Below the pieces are notes generated by a model, which saw only the letters and a list, made by a program, of their open reading frames with translations, was not told the DNA's origin and did no database searches. From the NCBI GenBank assembly GCA_051004735.1, contig JBPCKA010000075.1, positions 1 through 64,000 on the forward strand: a stretch of DNA of 64,000 nucleotides, written 5' to 3'. Source of the stretch: Euzebya sp051004735 (GTDB lineage: Bacteria > Actinomycetota > Nitriliruptoria > Euzebyales > Euzebyaceae). Below, piece by piece: positions 42,125-51,034 of the stretch. Position numbers and translations under genes: made by a program. The first letter of the stretch is position 1. The number at the start of each line of letters is the position of its first letter.

Positions 42125-43288
42125 ATGGGACGAGCACGAGGCGAGGGGGGCCTGTCCTGGCACGCCGGCAAGGGCGTGTGGGTCGGGCGGTACCGAGGCC
42201 GGGATGTGTCCTCGAAGTCCAAGGCCGAGGCGGCGGCCAAGCTCGAGGCGCTCCGGGCGGGCGACCTGCCTCGCCCCCGCCAGACCGTCGGTGATGTCCT
42301 CGACTGGTGGACGAGCGAGCACCTGGAGCAGCGCGTCAGCACCGGGGCCATCACCCGGCGCACCGCCGCGAGCTACGTCGGACAGGCCGCGCACCTCCAA
42401 GGCCTGCGCGGGGTGCGGTTGAGCGCGTTGGATGCCACGGTCGTGGACCGCCACCTCGCCCTGCTCGCTGAGACGTTCTCTCCCCGCACCGTGCAGTACA
42501 CCCGCGCGGTCCTGCGCATCGCCATGCGGGCCGCGGCGGCGAAGCGTCTCGTCCCCATGTCGGTGGCAGACGCGGTCTCCCTCTCGGAGTCCGTGCAGGT
42601 CGTCCCCTCCGAGGTGCCGGTCCTGACCCCGATGATGGCGGAGCAGGTCCTGGATCTGCTCAAGGGGGACCGCCTCCGCCCGCTGTACATCACGATGCTC
42701 GGTCTGGGCTTGCGCTTCGGCGAGGCCGGGGCGCTGTCATGGGCTGACGTCGATCTTGACTCCGGCACGGCCCGCATTCGGCACAGCCTTGGCCGCGTGC
42801 ACGGCCAGTGGATCCACGGCGACACCAAGCAGCACGCCGACGTGACGTTGGCGCTTCCAGCGGTGGTCGTCAGTGCGCTCCGGGAGCAGCGGCGCATCCA
42901 GGCCGAGGAGCGGCTGGCCGCCGGTCCGCTGTGGACGGCCGCGGTCGCCCAGCTCGAGCGGCCGCGTCGACGAGGTCGGACGGTGACCGACCGGATCGAA
43001 CTGGACGACCTGGTGTTCACCACCCCCGGAGGTGGGCCGATCCACAACTCGACGATCGCAGCCCGGACCCGGCAGCTGTGCCTGGATGCCGGCATCCCGC
43101 CGATGACGACGCACGAGTTCTGCCGTCATGGGGCCGCGACGCTGCTGCGTCAGGCGGGGGCGAGCCTGGACGAGATCCGTGAGCTGCTGCGGCATCGACA
43201 GATCGTCACAACCCAGCGCTACGCCCACGTGGCCCCAGAGCTACGACGTGCGACGGCTGATCGGATGGATGGGCTGCTCGGCGGCTGA
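42125..43288 (+). CDS. int: Tyrosine site-specific integrase
   Basis: The 387-residue protein has an N-terminal AP2-like arm-binding domain, a core-binding domain, and a catalytic domain with Arg in LGLRFGEAGALSW, His-x-x-Arg in THEFCRHGAATLL, second His in LLRHRQIVTTQRY and the Tyr nucleophile in that last segment (QRYAHV). All catalytic residues are present, so it should be active. RBS GGAGGGG lies just before the ATG. Its end overlaps the convergent excisionase. Confidence 0.93.
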   Translation: MGRARGEGGLSWHAGKGVWVGRYRGRDVSSKSKAEAAAKLEALRAGDLPRPRQTVGDVLDWWTSEHLEQRVSTGAITRRTAASYVGQAAHLQGLRGVRLSALDATVVDRHLALLAETFSPRTVQYTRAVLRIAMRAAAAKRLVPMSVADAVSLSESVQVVPSEVPVLTPMMAEQVLDLLKGDRLRPLYITMLGLGLRFGEAGALSWADVDLDSGTARIRHSLGRVHGQWIHGDTKQHADVTLALPAVVVSALREQRRIQAEERLAAGPLWTAAVAQLERPRRRGRTVTDRIELDDLVFTTPGGGPIHNSTIAARTRQLCLDAGIPPMTTHEFCRHGAATLLRQAGASLDEIRELLRHRQIVTTQRYAHVAPELRRATADRMDGLLGG

Positions 43289-43642
43289 CCGTTCGTCGCG
43301 GGACGGGTGCGGCGTGTCGGACGTCGGCGCCTGCGCCCGTATCCAGTCGTTGAGCGCGGATTCAAGGACCCGTATCGCCGACCCGAGTCGCACCGCCGGA
43401 AGGGTGCCGCGTTCGACCAACCCGTAGACCGTGGACTCCGCGCACGACAGCCGGTCGGCGACCTCTGCGACCTTCAGGCCGCGTTCGGGCCGCGAGAGTT
43501 CCAGCACCTGCGTCGCCGCCATCCACGCCGCATCGTTGAGGAGCTGTATCAGGTGGTGCTCGGTCAGGAGCGCAACCCGGTCAGTGCTCGACGTCGGGTC
43601 TGCGGGCGTGGTCCTGCCAGGACGCGGGACGCTTGTGTTCAC
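43241..43642 (-). CDS. xis: Excisionase-like HTH protein
   Basis: A 133-residue protein with an HTH_17/MerR-type helix (LKVAEVADRLSCAESTVYGL, VERGTLPAVRLGSAIRV), the pattern of actinobacterial Xis proteins. It overlaps the integrase end by 48 bases, tail to tail. It likely steers the recombinase to excision; it may also act as a regulator. Confidence 0.8.
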   Translation of the reverse strand: MNTSVPRPGRTTPADPTSSTDRVALLTEHHLIQLLNDAAWMAATQVLELSRPERGLKVAEVADRLSCAESTVYGLVERGTLPAVRLGSAIRVLESALNDWIRAQAPTSDTPHPSRDERSAAEQPIHPISRRTS

Positions 43643-44245
43643 AGGGCATCACGTCCGGCGGCGTTGGACGTCGGGCAGGCACGGCTGAGGACGGCGGTGC
43701 TCGTGTGGTGCACGGCGTCGGTGGAGTCGGTGATTTTTGGAGCCGGACGGTGCTGCCAACTTCGCAGCACCGTCGTCGGTGATCGCGTCCGTACAGGCGG
43801 TGATGGGGTGCCCTGATGGGGCGGCCGACCTTGACCAGGCGCGAACATGCTCATGCGTGATTGGACGTGCCAGCCACACCGTCTGTGTCAACCTCCTCGA
43901 AAATCTCTGAGGCACGCACGCGCATTCCCGCATTCACGCTCCACAGCCAGTTCTTAGCCGCCGCCTTCTCACCCCATCACCCAACGCTTCGCCCCGATCA
44001 CCCCTCGCGCCTCACCCCATGACGCAACCGCCCCTCCCCACCCCCCCACGCCCCTGACCCAGACACACCTCTTGCACATGGGGTGGCACCGAGCTTTATC
44101 GCAGCAGATGTCACAACCTGCGCCGGTGCTGGGCACGACGTTCTTCGGGACCGGCGTCGAGATGTCCTGTGGCGGTTGGGGAACCGTCTATGCTGTTGCG
44201 GTAGAAGTCACATCGTGATGTCTAAGGCAACGGATTGGGTGGTGG
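43643..44245. other. 603-base gap with a C-rich, G-poor stretch
   Basis: No gene is supported. Bases about 43955-44070 are strongly C-rich and G-poor on the plus strand, with CTCACCCCAT repeated at 43968-43977 and 44011-44020. Near 44190-44220 the AT content rises (promoter-like) ahead of the recombinase trio. The C-rich stretch could be an element end or a transfer-related site; this is a guess. Confidence 0.35.
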
Positions 44246-45361
44246 ATGGCGGGCGAGTTTCCGGGTTCGGCGGGGTTGTTGCTGGTGCCGGGCGTGGCGC
44301 ATCTGAACGAGCCGGCGGCGGTGTTTGAGGCGATGGTGGCCGGGTGGTGCCGGCAGCAGCGGTCCCGGCAGCTCGGGGAGGGCACGGTCCGAGACCGGGA
44401 GCGACTGATCCGGCGGTTCGCCGGGTTCGCTGAGTCGCATCCGTGGGAGTGGACGCCGGGTGATGTGGAGGACTTCACGGTGTCGCTGACCTCGGGGTCT
44501 GGGCGGTTGGCGTTGTCGACGATCCGGGGCTATCACCTGACGGTACGGATGTTCTGCGACTACATCACCGACTCGCGGTATGAGTGGCCGTCGCAGTGCC
44601 AGGACCGGTTCGGGCAGGTGCCGTCGCAGGTCTGCAACGAGTGGAACACCGTCGCGCATCTGAACGACTACGAGGGCCGCCCCCAGCGTCGCCCGTTGAC
44701 GTATCGCGAGCTGGAGGTGCTGTTTGACTGGCTGGATGACCGGGTGGACGTGATCGCCCGGTCGGGCCGCAAGGGGGCGCTGGCGGCGTTGCGGGACGCC
44801 ACGATGATCAAGACGGCGTACGCGTTCGGGTTGCGCCGCAACGAGCTCGCACGACTGGATGTTGCGGACCTGCGCCCGAACCCACACATGCGCACCTGGG
44901 GGACCTACGGGTCGGTGCACGTGCGCTACGGCAAGGCTACGAAAGGGTCGCTGCCACGTCGTCGCACGGTGCTGGCGGTCCCGGAGTTTGACTGGGCGGT
45001 TGCGGGGCTGCGGCAGTGGGTGGAGGAGGCGTTGCCGTTGTATGAGACGGGCGGGCATCCCGCGCTGTGGCTGACCGAGCGGCGCACCCGGGTCGGCGTC
45101 CGGCATATCGATGAGTTCTTCGCCACGGCCCGGACCGAGGTGGGGCTGGATGAGCATCTGAGCCTGCACTGCCTGCGGCACTCCTACGTGACGCATCTGA
45201 TCGAGCACGGCTACCCCGAGCGGTTCGTCACCGAACAGGTCGGGCACGCGTTCGCCGCGACCACGGCGATCTACACGTCGGTGTCCAACGACTTCAAGAA
45301 CAAGACGCTGCAAGCGGCCCTGGCCAGGGTCTATGCAACGAGTGAGAAGGAACGATCATGA
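44246..45361 (+). CDS. Tyrosine recombinase (trio gene 1)
   Basis: 371 residues, catalytic domain with Arg in YAFGLRRNELARLD, His-x-x-Arg in LHCLRHSYVTHLI, a second His in QVGHAFAATTAIYTSVS and its Tyr nucleophile (IYTSV). Complete active site, so probably functional. ATG at 44246. Its stop overlaps the next gene by 4 bases (ATGA). Mobile-element recombinases occur as overlapping sets (RIT elements, Tn554); this is such a set, with an HTH protein in the middle. Confidence 0.88.
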   Translation: MAGEFPGSAGLLLVPGVAHLNEPAAVFEAMVAGWCRQQRSRQLGEGTVRDRERLIRRFAGFAESHPWEWTPGDVEDFTVSLTSGSGRLALSTIRGYHLTVRMFCDYITDSRYEWPSQCQDRFGQVPSQVCNEWNTVAHLNDYEGRPQRRPLTYRELEVLFDWLDDRVDVIARSGRKGALAALRDATMIKTAYAFGLRRNELARLDVADLRPNPHMRTWGTYGSVHVRYGKATKGSLPRRRTVLAVPEFDWAVAGLRQWVEEALPLYETGGHPALWLTERRTRVGVRHIDEFFATARTEVGLDEHLSLHCLRHSYVTHLIEHGYPERFVTEQVGHAFAATTAIYTSVSNDFKNKTLQAALARVYATSEKERS

Positions 45362-45696
45362 GGACGATCCAAGTGCAGTGGAACCTGCGGCAGGTGATGG
45401 CTGACCGGGGCCTGTTCCAGACCAGCGAGCTGCTGCCGCTGCTGGCCGAGCGCGGCATCCAACTGACCCGTGAGCACGTCTACCGGCTCGTGACCAAGAC
45501 CCCGCAACGGCTCAACACCCAGGTCCTCGTCGCGCTGTGCGACGCGCTCGGGTGCACCCCGGCCGATCTGATCGTCCCCGTCGTGGTCGAGCACAAGCAG
45601 GCCCGTACCGGCACCATCGGGGAGGGCGGCCCCAAGCTCGGGGACCTCCGCCCGATCCGCGCCCGCGTCCGCCGTCCCGAGGGCGTCAAGGAGTGA
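45358..45696 (+). CDS. Small XRE-family HTH protein (trio gene 2)
   Basis: 112 residues with a Cro/CI-type HTH (GLFQTSELLPLLAERG, LTREHVYRLVTKTPQRL, LVALCDALGCTPADLIV). It sits inside the recombinase trio, overlapping both neighbours by 4 bases, so it is made in step with them. Likely an accessory DNA-binding factor or regulator of the recombinases. Confidence 0.85.
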   Translation: MRTIQVQWNLRQVMADRGLFQTSELLPLLAERGIQLTREHVYRLVTKTPQRLNTQVLVALCDALGCTPADLIVPVVVEHKQARTGTIGEGGPKLGDLRPIRARVRRPEGVKE

Positions 45697-47150
45697 ACCC
45701 TGCCGCGACGCGGGAGTGCGCCCGCTGCGGCATCACAGGCAAGACGGTGATGCTGCCGACCGGACCGATCTGCTCCCGCTGTCGCCGCAACATCGCCTAT
45801 CACCCTGGCGTATGTCCCGAATGCTCCCAGCTGCGCCCGATCGCCTACCCCTCCACCAGCAGCCACGGGGTGCTGGTCTGCGCGTCCTGCGCCGGTACGG
45901 CATCGGTGTTCGCCTGCACCCGCTGCGGGCGCGAGGACCACCCCTACGGCGCCGACCGTTGCGCCCGCTGCATCCTGACCCAACGGCTCACCGTCTTGCT
46001 GACCGACCCCGCCACCGGGAGCATCCACGACACGCTCCAGCCCATCTATGACGAACTGGCCGCCGCTGGCCGGCCCCAAAGCGTGATCAGCTGGCTGCAA
46101 AGGCCACCCGCGACCGGGACTGGGCTGCTGGGCCTGATGGCGCGAGGCGAGATGCCGATCACCCACGACGCGTTCCGTGCACTGCCAGCCGACCGATCCC
46201 ATAACTACCTGCGCGAGCTACTGACCTCAGTCGGGGTGCTGCCGCCCTACCAGCCAGCGATCGAGCGCATGCTGCCCTGGCTCGACGCCAAGCTCACCGA
46301 GCTGACAGCCGAGAATGCGAGCGTGATCAACCGGTTCGCGCGCTGGCACATCCTGCGCCGGCTGCGCCGCACCGCTGACGCAGGCACGCTCACAAACGGG
46401 TCGATCAACGTCGCCCGAACCCAAATCAACGCCGCCATCCGGCTCTGCAACTGGGCCACCGAGCGCGGACGCTCGGTGACGGCGATGACCCAGGCCGACC
46501 TGGAGCGCTACGTGATCAACCGCCCCGGCGGGCAGCACACCCTCCACGGCTTCGTGGCCTGGCTACGCCGCACCGGCCTGAACACCGCTGTTCGCATCGC
46601 TGCCCACGAGACGACGTTGCCCGAAGTCATCCTCACAGACGCCGACCGCTGGGCACACGTAGACATCCTGCTCCACGACGACAGGATCCGCCTCTACGCC
46701 CGCATCGGCGGCCTGTTCATGCTGCTGTTTGCCCAGCCGCTGACAGCCATCTCCCGCATGAGAACCGACCAGGTCACCCTCGGCGAGGACGGTCGAGTCA
46801 CTGTCAGCTTCACCGACACCCCGGTGCAGATGCCCGGCGGGCTCGACGACCTCATCCGCACCCACCTCACCCGGCCCGCAACGCCGTCGATCACCAGCCA
46901 AAACCACGGCTGGTTGTTCCCCGGCCGCAGCCCCGGAGGGCACCTCGTCACCGAGAACTTCCGCGCCCAGCTCGTCGCACACGGCATCCGCCCCGGACGC
47001 TCCCGCCACATCGCACTCTTCGGCCTCGCCGCCGCCATACCTGCCCCCGTCCTCGCCGACCTCATCGGCATCGCCGACAAGACCGCCACCAAATGGGCCG
47101 CCCTCGCCGCCCGCGACTGGTCCGCCTACATCGCCCAACGCAACGGATAA
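45693..47150 (+). CDS. Zinc-finger recombinase-like protein (trio gene 3)
   Basis: 485 residues from a GTG that overlaps the previous stop (GTGA). The N-terminal 100 residues hold four Cys-x2-Cys pairs (CARCGITG, CSRCRRN, CPECSQ, CASCAG, CTRCGRE, CARCIL), so several zinc knuckles. The rest resembles a tyrosine-recombinase fold, with GLFMLLFAQPLTAISRM in the place of the Arg segment and RHIALFGLAAAI, DKTATKWAALAARDW at the end, but the catalytic His-x-x-Arg and Tyr are not clearly preserved. It may be a non-catalytic partner of gene 1. Confidence 0.75.
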   Translation: MNPAATRECARCGITGKTVMLPTGPICSRCRRNIAYHPGVCPECSQLRPIAYPSTSSHGVLVCASCAGTASVFACTRCGREDHPYGADRCARCILTQRLTVLLTDPATGSIHDTLQPIYDELAAAGRPQSVISWLQRPPATGTGLLGLMARGEMPITHDAFRALPADRSHNYLRELLTSVGVLPPYQPAIERMLPWLDAKLTELTAENASVINRFARWHILRRLRRTADAGTLTNGSINVARTQINAAIRLCNWATERGRSVTAMTQADLERYVINRPGGQHTLHGFVAWLRRTGLNTAVRIAAHETTLPEVILTDADRWAHVDILLHDDRIRLYARIGGLFMLLFAQPLTAISRMRTDQVTLGEDGRVTVSFTDTPVQMPGGLDDLIRTHLTRPATPSITSQNHGWLFPGRSPGGHLVTENFRAQLVAHGIRPGRSRHIALFGLAAAIPAPVLADLIGIADKTATKWAALAARDWSAYIAQRNG

Positions 47151-47248
47151 AGCCCGCTGAGAACAACGTACGCCCGCCAGTATCTGGCAGGGGGTGCACA
47201 CCTATGAGGTGTGGATCGGTGCTCGGGGTGTGGGCGGTGACGGTGTCG

Positions 47249-50200
47249 ATGCGGGTGATGTCGGCTGGCACCGGCTACCGCTACCTGCTTCATTCCGTCG
47301 CCGTCGGCGACGGCCGCCGAGAGCCTGGTCGGGCGTTGGCGGACTACTACACCCAGCCGGGCTGCCCGCCGGGCCGGTGGCTCGGATCGGGCCTGGGAGA
47401 GTTCGCCGACGGACAGCTGCACACCGGGGATGTGGTGACCGAAACCCAGTTGGCGTTGCTGCTGGGTGCCGGGTGTGACCCGGTGAACGGGGCGCCGCTG
47501 GGCCGGGCCTATCCGGTCTATCCGACTCGGGCCGAGCGGATCGCAGCCAGGATCGGGCAGCTCGATGGGTCATTGACCGGCGAGGACCGGGCTGCGGCGG
47601 TCGCCCGCATCGAGGCCGAGGAGGCCAGCCGGGCAACGCGACGGGCGGTGGCGGGGTTTGATGTGACGTTCAGCGTGCCCAAGAGCGTCTCGGTGCTGTG
47701 GGCGTTGGCCGACCCTGACACCCAAGCCCGCATCCTCGCGGCGCATCATGCCGCGATCGCTGATGTGATCGGCATGCTGGAACGTGACGTCGCGGCGACA
47801 CGGATGGGTGCGAACGGTCCGGAGGGTGCGGTCGCTCAGGTCCCGGTCGTCGGTGTCGCGGCGGTGGCGTTTGACCACTTCGATTCCCGTGCCGGTGATC
47901 CGCAGTTGCACACCCATGTGGTGATCGCCACCAAGGTCCGAACCGTGACGGATGGCAAGTGGCGCAGCTTGGATGGCCGTCCGGTGCATGCGGCGATGGT
48001 GGCGCTGTCGGAGCACTACAACGCCGTCCTGGCTGACCACCTCACCCGCGATCTCGGCGTGGTGTGGCAACAGCGGGAGCGAGGTCTCGATCGTAATCCG
48101 GTGTGGGAGATCGCCGGTGTCCCCGCGGAGTTGGTGGCAGCGTTCTCTTCCCGGGCCGGGTCGATCGATGTGGCGACTGACCGGCTGATCGCTGAGTACC
48201 GGCAGCAGCATGGCCGGCAGCCGTCACGACGCACGGTCATCCGGCTGCGTCAGCAGGCCACCCTGTCCAGCCGCCCGGACAAGGTGCAGCGGTCCCTTGC
48301 CGACCTGACCGAGGACTGGCGCACCCGCGCCACCGTGGTGTTGGGCCGGCCTGCCGACGGGTGGGCCATCGGCCTGTTGCGCGATGGCCGACGTGTGCAG
48401 CAGTTGTTGACTGCCGATGCGCTCGGCGACCGGTTGGTGGCGGGTGTTGCGGGCCGGGTGGTGGAGGTGGTGGGTGAGCGACGCTCGACGTGGCGACGGT
48501 GGAACCTGCATGCCGAAGCCTCCCGGCAGCTTGCTGGTGTCCGGTTCGCCACCACAGCTGATCGCGACGCGGTGGTGGGTCGTGTCGTGGCCGCTGCTGA
48601 GCAGCAGTCGGTGCGGTTGACCCCGCCCGATCTCGCGGTGGTGCCGGCGGAGTTGCGTCGTGCCGATGGGACCAGCGTGCTGCGGCCCCGTCACGCGGCG
48701 GTGTTCACCTCTGCGGAGCTGCTGGCTGCCGAGGACCGGCTGCTCGACCTGGGCCGCACCACCGTCGGACCGGTGGTGCCTCGGTTGACCGTCGCCGAGA
48801 CTGTCGCGGCTGGCATGTTGGGGGCTGATCAGGCTGCTGCGGTCACCGCTGTGGCCACGTCGGGGCGGGTGGTGGATGTGCTGATCGGCCCGGCCGGGGC
48901 GGGCAAGACCACCGCCATGCGGACCCTGCATGCCGTCTGGACCGGCCTGTACGGCCAACAGTCCGTGATCGGCCTGGCCCCATCAGCCGCCGCAGCCCAA
49001 GTCCTCGCAGACGACACCGGGGTGCAGGCCGACACGCTCGCTAAGTGGCTCCACGACCACCAGCACGGAACCACAAGGTTCACTGCGGGGCAGCTGGTCA
49101 TCATCGACGAGGCATCCCTTGCTGGTACCCGCAGCCTGCACGCCATCGCCGATCATGCCGCACAGGTCGGGGCGAAGGTGCTGCTGGTGGGCGACCCTGC
49201 CCAGTTGACCGCTGTTGATGCCGGCGGGGCGCTACGGCTGCTGGCCCGCGACCGCGACGACATCGTCGAACTGACCGACGTGCGCCGGTTCCACCAGCCC
49301 TGGGAAGCCACCGCCACCCTGCAACTCCGCAACGGCAACCCTGCAGTGCTGGGCACCTACGCCGAGCACGGCCGGCTGCACGACGGCGACACCGAGACGA
49401 TGCTCGACAGTGCCTACGCCGCATGGCAGACCGACCAGGAGACCGGCAAGCAGAGCTTGCTGATCGCCCCGACTCGTGACCAGGTGCGGCTGCTCAACCT
49501 GCGTGCCCAGACCGACCGGATCACCATCGGCCACGTCCAAACAGACGTCATGGTGGCGTTGCGGGACGGCACCACCGCCGGGGCCGGGGACGTGATCGTG
49601 ACTCGACGCAACGATCGGCGGTTGCACGGCCCTGGCGGGTGGGTGCGCAACGGTGACCGGTGGCGCATCACCGCCACCCACCCCGACGGCACCATCGACG
49701 TCCGTCGGCATGGCCAGCACGCAACGATGCGGTTGCCTGCCGCCTACGTCGCTGCACATGTGGAGCTGGGCTACGCCACCACCGTGCACCGGGCCCAGGG
49801 CGCCACCGTGGACACCGCCCATGCCCTTGTGACCGCGGCGATGACCCGGGAGACCCTATACGTGGCGATGACCCGCGGCCGTCAGTCCAACCTCGCCTAC
49901 ACGATCACCGACGCCCCCGACACCGAAGCCCACCAGGATCACCCGCCGACGGTGACCGGCAGGCAGGCGCTCACCGGCGTGCTGGCCCGTAGCGGTGCCG
50001 AACCGTCGGCACACGAAGTGATTGCTGTCGAGCAGGACCGGTGGGGCAGCATCGCTCAACTGGTTGCGGAGTACGACACCATCGCCGCTGCAGCCCAACA
50101 CGGCCGCTGGGTCCAACTCCTCCGGACCAGCGGGCTCACCCCCACCCAGGCCGAGCAGACCATCACCTCAGAGGCCTTCGGCCCCCTCTGCGCGGCCCTG

Positions 50201-50776
50201 CGGCGTGCCGACGCCCACCACCACAACCCCGAACAGCTCCTTCCACGACTCATCGCTGCCCGGCCGCTTGAGGACGCCGAGGACATCGCGGCGGTCCTGC
50301 ACCACCGCCTCCAGCCTGCGACGCAGCGCACCACCGCCAAAGGCCGCCCACGTCCGGTGCCTCGCCTCATCGCCGGTCTCATCCCCCAGGCCACCGGACC
50401 GATGACCCACGAGATGCGCACTGCCCTGGACGAACGCCAGCAGTTGATCGAACGACGCGCAACCAAGCTCGCCCACACCGCCCACACCAACAACGAGGCA
50501 TGGACCCGGCCGCTCGGTCCAGCCCCCACCGACCTCTACGGGCGCCGAACATGGATCCGCGACCTCGCCATAATCGCGGTCTACCGCGACCTCCACACCA
50601 TCACCAGTGACACCCCCATCGGCCACCGCACCGAAGGCATGCAGGCGCCCGACACGCGCGCAGCCCTGACCGCCATACGTCGTCTGCAACAAGCTGCGAT
50701 CCCCGACTGGCACCGTGCGCCAGTGGCTGGAGTGGAACGTCCGTACGCACCAGATTGGAGCCGCTCGTCCATATGA
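47249..50776 (+). CDS. MobF/TraA-type relaxase-helicase
   Basis: A large transfer protein. The relaxase part has the TrwC-type start (MSAGTGYRYLLHSVA with the nicking Tyr), a YSVPKSVSVLWALA-like core and the His motif PQLHTHVVIATKV (about residue 220). The helicase part has Walker A GPAGAGKTTAM (near 548), Walker B LVIIDEASL and GYATTVHRAQGATVD, as in RecD/TraI. 1,175 residues. The C-terminus changes in its last residues near 50730 and DNA of an IS30 transposase begins just after, so the natural end may be lost. GTG at 47237 is an alternative start. Confidence 0.88.
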   Translation: MRVMSAGTGYRYLLHSVAVGDGRREPGRALADYYTQPGCPPGRWLGSGLGEFADGQLHTGDVVTETQLALLLGAGCDPVNGAPLGRAYPVYPTRAERIAARIGQLDGSLTGEDRAAAVARIEAEEASRATRRAVAGFDVTFSVPKSVSVLWALADPDTQARILAAHHAAIADVIGMLERDVAATRMGANGPEGAVAQVPVVGVAAVAFDHFDSRAGDPQLHTHVVIATKVRTVTDGKWRSLDGRPVHAAMVALSEHYNAVLADHLTRDLGVVWQQRERGLDRNPVWEIAGVPAELVAAFSSRAGSIDVATDRLIAEYRQQHGRQPSRRTVIRLRQQATLSSRPDKVQRSLADLTEDWRTRATVVLGRPADGWAIGLLRDGRRVQQLLTADALGDRLVAGVAGRVVEVVGERRSTWRRWNLHAEASRQLAGVRFATTADRDAVVGRVVAAAEQQSVRLTPPDLAVVPAELRRADGTSVLRPRHAAVFTSAELLAAEDRLLDLGRTTVGPVVPRLTVAETVAAGMLGADQAAAVTAVATSGRVVDVLIGPAGAGKTTAMRTLHAVWTGLYGQQSVIGLAPSAAAAQVLADDTGVQADTLAKWLHDHQHGTTRFTAGQLVIIDEASLAGTRSLHAIADHAAQVGAKVLLVGDPAQLTAVDAGGALRLLARDRDDIVELTDVRRFHQPWEATATLQLRNGNPAVLGTYAEHGRLHDGDTETMLDSAYAAWQTDQETGKQSLLIAPTRDQVRLLNLRAQTDRITIGHVQTDVMVALRDGTTAGAGDVIVTRRNDRRLHGPGGWVRNGDRWRITATHPDGTIDVRRHGQHATMRLPAAYVAAHVELGYATTVHRAQGATVDTAHALVTAAMTRETLYVAMTRGRQSNLAYTITDAPDTEAHQDHPPTVTGRQALTGVLARSGAEPSAHEVIAVEQDRWGSIAQLVAEYDTIAAAAQHGRWVQLLRTSGLTPTQAEQTITSEAFGPLCAALRRADAHHHNPEQLLPRLIAARPLEDAEDIAAVLHHRLQPATQRTTAKGRPRPVPRLIAGLIPQATGPMTHEMRTALDERQQLIERRATKLAHTAHTNNEAWTRPLGPAPTDLYGRRTWIRDLAIIAVYRDLHTITSDTPIGHRTEGMQAPDTRAALTAIRRLQQAAIPDWHRAPVAGVERPYAPDWSRSSI

Positions 50777-50790
50777 GATCGGGGGCGGAA

Positions 50791-50904
50791 TCAACGGGTG
50801 AGCGCAACAGCCTCGTTGAACTTCTCTGATGGTGTCATGTAGTCGAGTGTCTTGCGAGGGCGACCGTTGAGTTCGGCGGCCACGGTGTTGAGGTCGCGGT
50901 CGAG
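50791..50904 (-). pseudogene. IS30-family transposase C-terminal fragment
   Basis: The minus strand reads LNTVAAELNGRPRKTLDYMT then PSEKFNEAVALTR and a stop at 50791, the signature end of IS30 transposases. The N-terminal 300 residues are missing: left of 50908 the DNA codes for a proline-rich linker on the other strand. It marks an old insertion that removed the relaxase tail and the front of the following CWB2 gene. Confidence 0.85.
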
Positions 50905-50907
50905 TTC

Positions 50908-51006
50908 CTTCCCCCGCCCGTCACACCGCCATCGCCGCCATCGCCGTCGTCCCCCCCGCCACCGCCACCGTCCCCACCATCAGCAGGAGGAGCGGACCCC
51001 GGAACC
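50908..51006 (+). pseudogene. Pro-rich linker piece of the split CWB2 gene
   Basis: The plus strand reads PPSPPSPSSPPPPPP, then SAGGADPGT, in one frame up to the left end of the IS3 element. It is the kind of linker that precedes CWB2 domains. The matching continuation (QGPADPDEPALPPAEQ) appears after the element at 52544. The upstream part of the gene is lost to the IS30 remnant. Confidence 0.6.
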
Positions 51007-51034
51007 TGTCAAGCCCGATGAGACAGACAACTTC

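Larger units (their letters stand above)
42021..50790 (+). mobile_element. Integrative mobilisable element at tRNA-Phe, right end not found
   Basis: The block holds a tyrosine integrase, excisionase, a recombinase trio and a MobF relaxase, and codon use and gene style differ from the core. Two direct repeats ACTGCCCACG (42080-42089, 42092-42101), 12 bases apart, are possible integrase arm sites. The right attachment site was not seen in the window; the relaxase end abuts an IS30 remnant. The element is probably damaged and its right limit is tentative. Confidence 0.6.
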
